NCBI RefSeq assembly: GCF_002093115.1
Contig: NZ_NAAD01000008.1
Location: 62,001-126,000, forward strand
DNA length: 64,000 bases
Origin: Geothermobacter hydrogeniphilus
Lineage (GTDB): Bacteria; Desulfobacterota; Desulfuromonadia; Desulfuromonadales; Geothermobacteraceae
Direction: 5' to 3'
Positions 62,199 to 64,000 of this stretch are shown in pieces (position 1 is the first letter of the stretch; each line of letters opens with the position of its first letter). The notes under the pieces were generated by a model. The model searched no databases and was not told the origin of the DNA. It saw only the letters and a program-made list of their open reading frames with translations. The translations under genes and the position numbers were made by a program.

Positions 62199-62627
62199 TT
62201 ATTTCTTGCGGGTTTTGCGGCCCTTGGCAGCGCGAGCTTTCGCCAGGTTGTCAGCCAGACCGCGGTCAATGGCCATCTGACGGCGTTTCTCGGAATAATT
62301 TTTTGCCGCCAGCGGCTGGGAGCGGGGGATGTCAAACTGTTTACGGTAATCTCCCGGCGTCATGTCGTGCTTGGTGCGCAGGTGGCGTGCCAGCGTTTTC
62401 ATTCCTTCACCGCAGATCATGCAGTAGACCTTGTCGCGACCGAACGCTTTCTTGCGGGTGACCGCCGGAGCGTTTTCGTCGGCTTCGGCATTTTCTCCCA
62501 CGGCAGCGAGGCCCTGCAGCGCCTTGTGGATTTCGGACAGGGAAACCACCATCTCTTCAGTTGACATGGAGCGGGAGGTTGCCTGGGCTTCGACCAGGTC
62601 TTTTGCCATTTGCAACAGTTCGGACAT
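62199..62627 (-). CDS. MucR/Ros-family zinc-finger regulator
   Basis: 142 residues. The zinc finger reads CMICGEGMKTLARHLRTKH (Cys-x2-Cys, then His-x4-His, about 69-87), followed by the Ros/MucR continuation MTPGDYRKQFDIP and a basic C-terminus (AKARAAKGRKTRKK). The N-terminus is helical and likely oligomerises. MucR proteins bind AT-rich DNA and act as nucleoid-like silencers or regulators. The longer-than-usual basic tail may strengthen DNA binding. AAGGAG stands before the ATG. Targets are unknown. Confidence 0.9.
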   Translation of the reverse strand: MSELLQMAKDLVEAQATSRSMSTEEMVVSLSEIHKALQGLAAVGENAEADENAPAVTRKKAFGRDKVYCMICGEGMKTLARHLRTKHDMTPGDYRKQFDIPRSQPLAAKNYSEKRRQMAIDRGLADNLAKARAAKGRKTRKK

Positions 62628-62909
62628 TGTTTTTCTCCTTCTTTATCAGTTTTTCTGCCATTGATTGATTGCAGAGTGGCAATACTAATACAATATCCAG
62701 GCTGTAAATCAAGTCTTTTTAGGCTTTTTGGTTGTTTTTTTCTTGAATTGGTTATAATTGCACCGTATCTTTTGGTTGTTCATCCCGATTAATTATATCC
62801 ATCTCCAGGCATCTTGGAGTGAACGGCAATACATTGCCTCAACAGCGACGTTACGAGTGTACCTTCCGGGCCGTTCTCGGGTTCATAAGAAACAGATTCA
62901 GTGAGTATA
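62628..62909. other. AT-rich divergent spacer between mucR and dGTPase genes
   Basis: Clearly lower in GC than the rest of the window. A perfect -10 TATAAT lies at 62753-62758 for the rightward gene, but its -35 is poor (TTGGTT at 19 bases or TTGTTT at 15). ATTCAGTGAG near 62896-62905 recalls the left arm of the family A element. No gene seen. Confidence 0.45.
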
Positions 62910-63950
62910 ATGGTTGTACGAACCCTGATTGAACATAAAGAGCAACAGACCCTGTCTTCGGTCGCGTGCCGGAGCAGCATGAGCCGTGGCCGAAAGGTCG
63001 AGGAAGATCCCTGTCCCGTTCGAACGGTTTTTCAGGTTGATCGTGATCGGATTCTTCATTGTAAAGCCTTCCGCCGACTTAAATATAAAACCCAGGTGTT
63101 CCTGTCCCCGGAAGGAGACCATTATCGCACCCGTTTGACTCATACTCTTGAAGTCTCGCAGGTTGCCCGAACAATTTCTCGCGCTCTTGGCCTCAATGAG
63201 GATCTGACCGAAGCCATTGCTCTCGGCCATGACCTTGGCCATACGCCTTTCGGTCACGCCGGGGAGAGGGTTCTTAACCGACTGGTTCCCGGCGGCTTCA
63301 AGCATGTCGGACAGAGTGTCAGGGTGGTCGAGGTTCTGGAAAAAGAAGGTCGAGGATTGAACCTGACCCGGGAAGTGATTGACGGCATTGCCCGTCATTC
63401 GAAGGGGAGCGGTCCGCTTCAGGCGCCTGAAGCGGCAGATCGCCCGGCGACCCGCGAAGGTGAGGCGGTTCGGCTGGCCGACATTATCGCCTACGTCAAC
63501 CATGATCTTGATGACGCCCTGCGGGGAGGTCTGGTGCGTTCATCCGATATCCCGTCGGAGTTGACGGCGGTTCTGGGCCGGCGAAACAGTGAACGCATCG
63601 GTGTTCTGGTCGGTGACGTGATCAATACCTCTCTGAACGCCGGCGGAAAAATCGTGACCCTTTCGCCGGATCTTGCCGAAGCGGTGCTGGCGTTGCGGGA
63701 CTGGCTGGACGAACATGTCTATCGTGCCCCTGGTGTTGATCGTGAATTTGACAAGGCGGCACGTATTGTCGAGGAGTTGTTCGGCTATTTCCTGGCCCAT
63801 CCGGACCAGTTCGAGGTCTTCGGACATTCCCGGCGTCCCGACGAGCCGCTGGAAACGGCGGCGGCTGATTTTATCGCCGGCATGACCGACCGCTTTGCCT
63901 TGAATCTCTACCGTAAACTGTTTTTCCCCGTGCCCTGGAAACCTTTCTAA
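62910..63950 (+). CDS. dgt: dGTP triphosphohydrolase-like HD-domain protein
   Basis: 346 residues. The HD-domain metal ligands are seen in RTRLTHTLEVSQ (His), GHDLGHTPFGHAGE (His-Asp) and the later YVNHDLDDA (Asp). The N-terminal RTVFQVDRDRILHCKAFRRL segment is typical of the dGTPase family, which hydrolyses dGTP or other dNTPs to the nucleoside and triphosphate. It is the shorter, type-2 form rather than the 505-residue E. coli Dgt. The ATG at 62910 is chosen; a GTG three codons upstream lies in a repeat-like ATTCAGTGAG and no strong ribosome site is seen for either. Confidence 0.9.
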   Translation: MVVRTLIEHKEQQTLSSVACRSSMSRGRKVEEDPCPVRTVFQVDRDRILHCKAFRRLKYKTQVFLSPEGDHYRTRLTHTLEVSQVARTISRALGLNEDLTEAIALGHDLGHTPFGHAGERVLNRLVPGGFKHVGQSVRVVEVLEKEGRGLNLTREVIDGIARHSKGSGPLQAPEAADRPATREGEAVRLADIIAYVNHDLDDALRGGLVRSSDIPSELTAVLGRRNSERIGVLVGDVINTSLNAGGKIVTLSPDLAEAVLALRDWLDEHVYRAPGVDREFDKAARIVEELFGYFLAHPDQFEVFGHSRRPDEPLETAAADFIAGMTDRFALNLYRKLFFPVPWKPF

Positions 63951-64000
63951 GGGTGCATAACTGCTTGGATTTTTGCTTGTTGTCGACTTGACACGGGGAA

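Noticed and set aside
62789-62980. Minus-strand small frame before the dGTPase gene
   Set aside because: It overlaps the true gene's N-terminus, lacks a ribosome site and resembles no family.

Overview
The window looks like chromosomal DNA of a Desulfuromonadia-type deltaproteobacterium (Geobacter/Desulfuromonas/Geothermobacter neighbourhood), GC-rich by eye. The evidence is the combination of a seven-haem c-type cytochrome wired to a Rieske/cytochrome b pair, a CIRCE-controlled rpoH, a MucR-type zinc-finger regulator, the recN-secA-argJ-deoC-deoB backbone, and several dispersed intergenic repeats. No rRNA, tRNA, CRISPR array, phage or complete insertion sequence was seen.

Layout. 1-237: the start of a MalT/LuxR-like regulator running off the left edge. 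670-7389 (minus): rpoH-moxR-DUF58-BatD-like-batA-batB/C-batD, an apparent stress/aerotolerance operon read from a sigma70-like promoter with a perfect CIRCE operator. 7569-13676: short housekeeping and hypothetical genes (fluoride channel crcB, DUF190, TerB, an MnmM-like methylase, NUDIX, quinone oxidoreductase, haemolysin III family, SYLF lipid-binding protein). 13895-17274: an NtrC-type regulator with a damaged sigma54-contact loop, then an ADP/ATP-translocase-like transporter. 17289-22980: a CusBA-type RND pump with DUF302, divergent from a PII-like gene. 23079-26825 (minus): heptahaem cytochrome c, Rieske, cytochrome b, PCYCGC-motif protein.

27150-39010 (plus) is the most distinctive region. 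About 12 kb of tightly packed genes combine an HMA/SurA-like fusion, an FtrD-like DUF2318 protein, an FtsX-type ABC permease and its ATPase, two small zinc-ribbon membrane proteins, a periplasmic cytochrome c, a TlpA-like thioredoxin, a complete TolC-CusB-CusA pump and a Met/His-rich periplasmic protein, ending at a strong terminator. It resembles a redox-linked metal import module of the P19/FtrD kind fused to a Cu(I)/Ag(I) efflux module, but without P19 or an FTR1 permease.

39404-44597: OsmC, small secreted proteins, an outer-membrane barrel-like protein and an unrecognised Met-rich secreted protein of 538 residues. 44680-49064 (minus): an HD-GYP protein with V4R, GAF and PilZ domains; rarA-yidD. 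49365-60878 (plus): nadK, recN, short argA, M23 peptidase, secA, histidine kinase, argJ, deoC, deoB. 60883-63950: degenerate receiver-PilZ protein, DUF2914, mucR, dGTPase.

Two repeat families punctuate the intergenic spaces. One has about 155-bp (12731, 49099) and about 133-bp (7941, 31574) copies that appear to be the same superfamily in opposite orientations. The other is a 74-bp element with 15-bp inverted ends; one copy (41027) carries a 90-bp insertion flanked by a 5-bp direct repeat.
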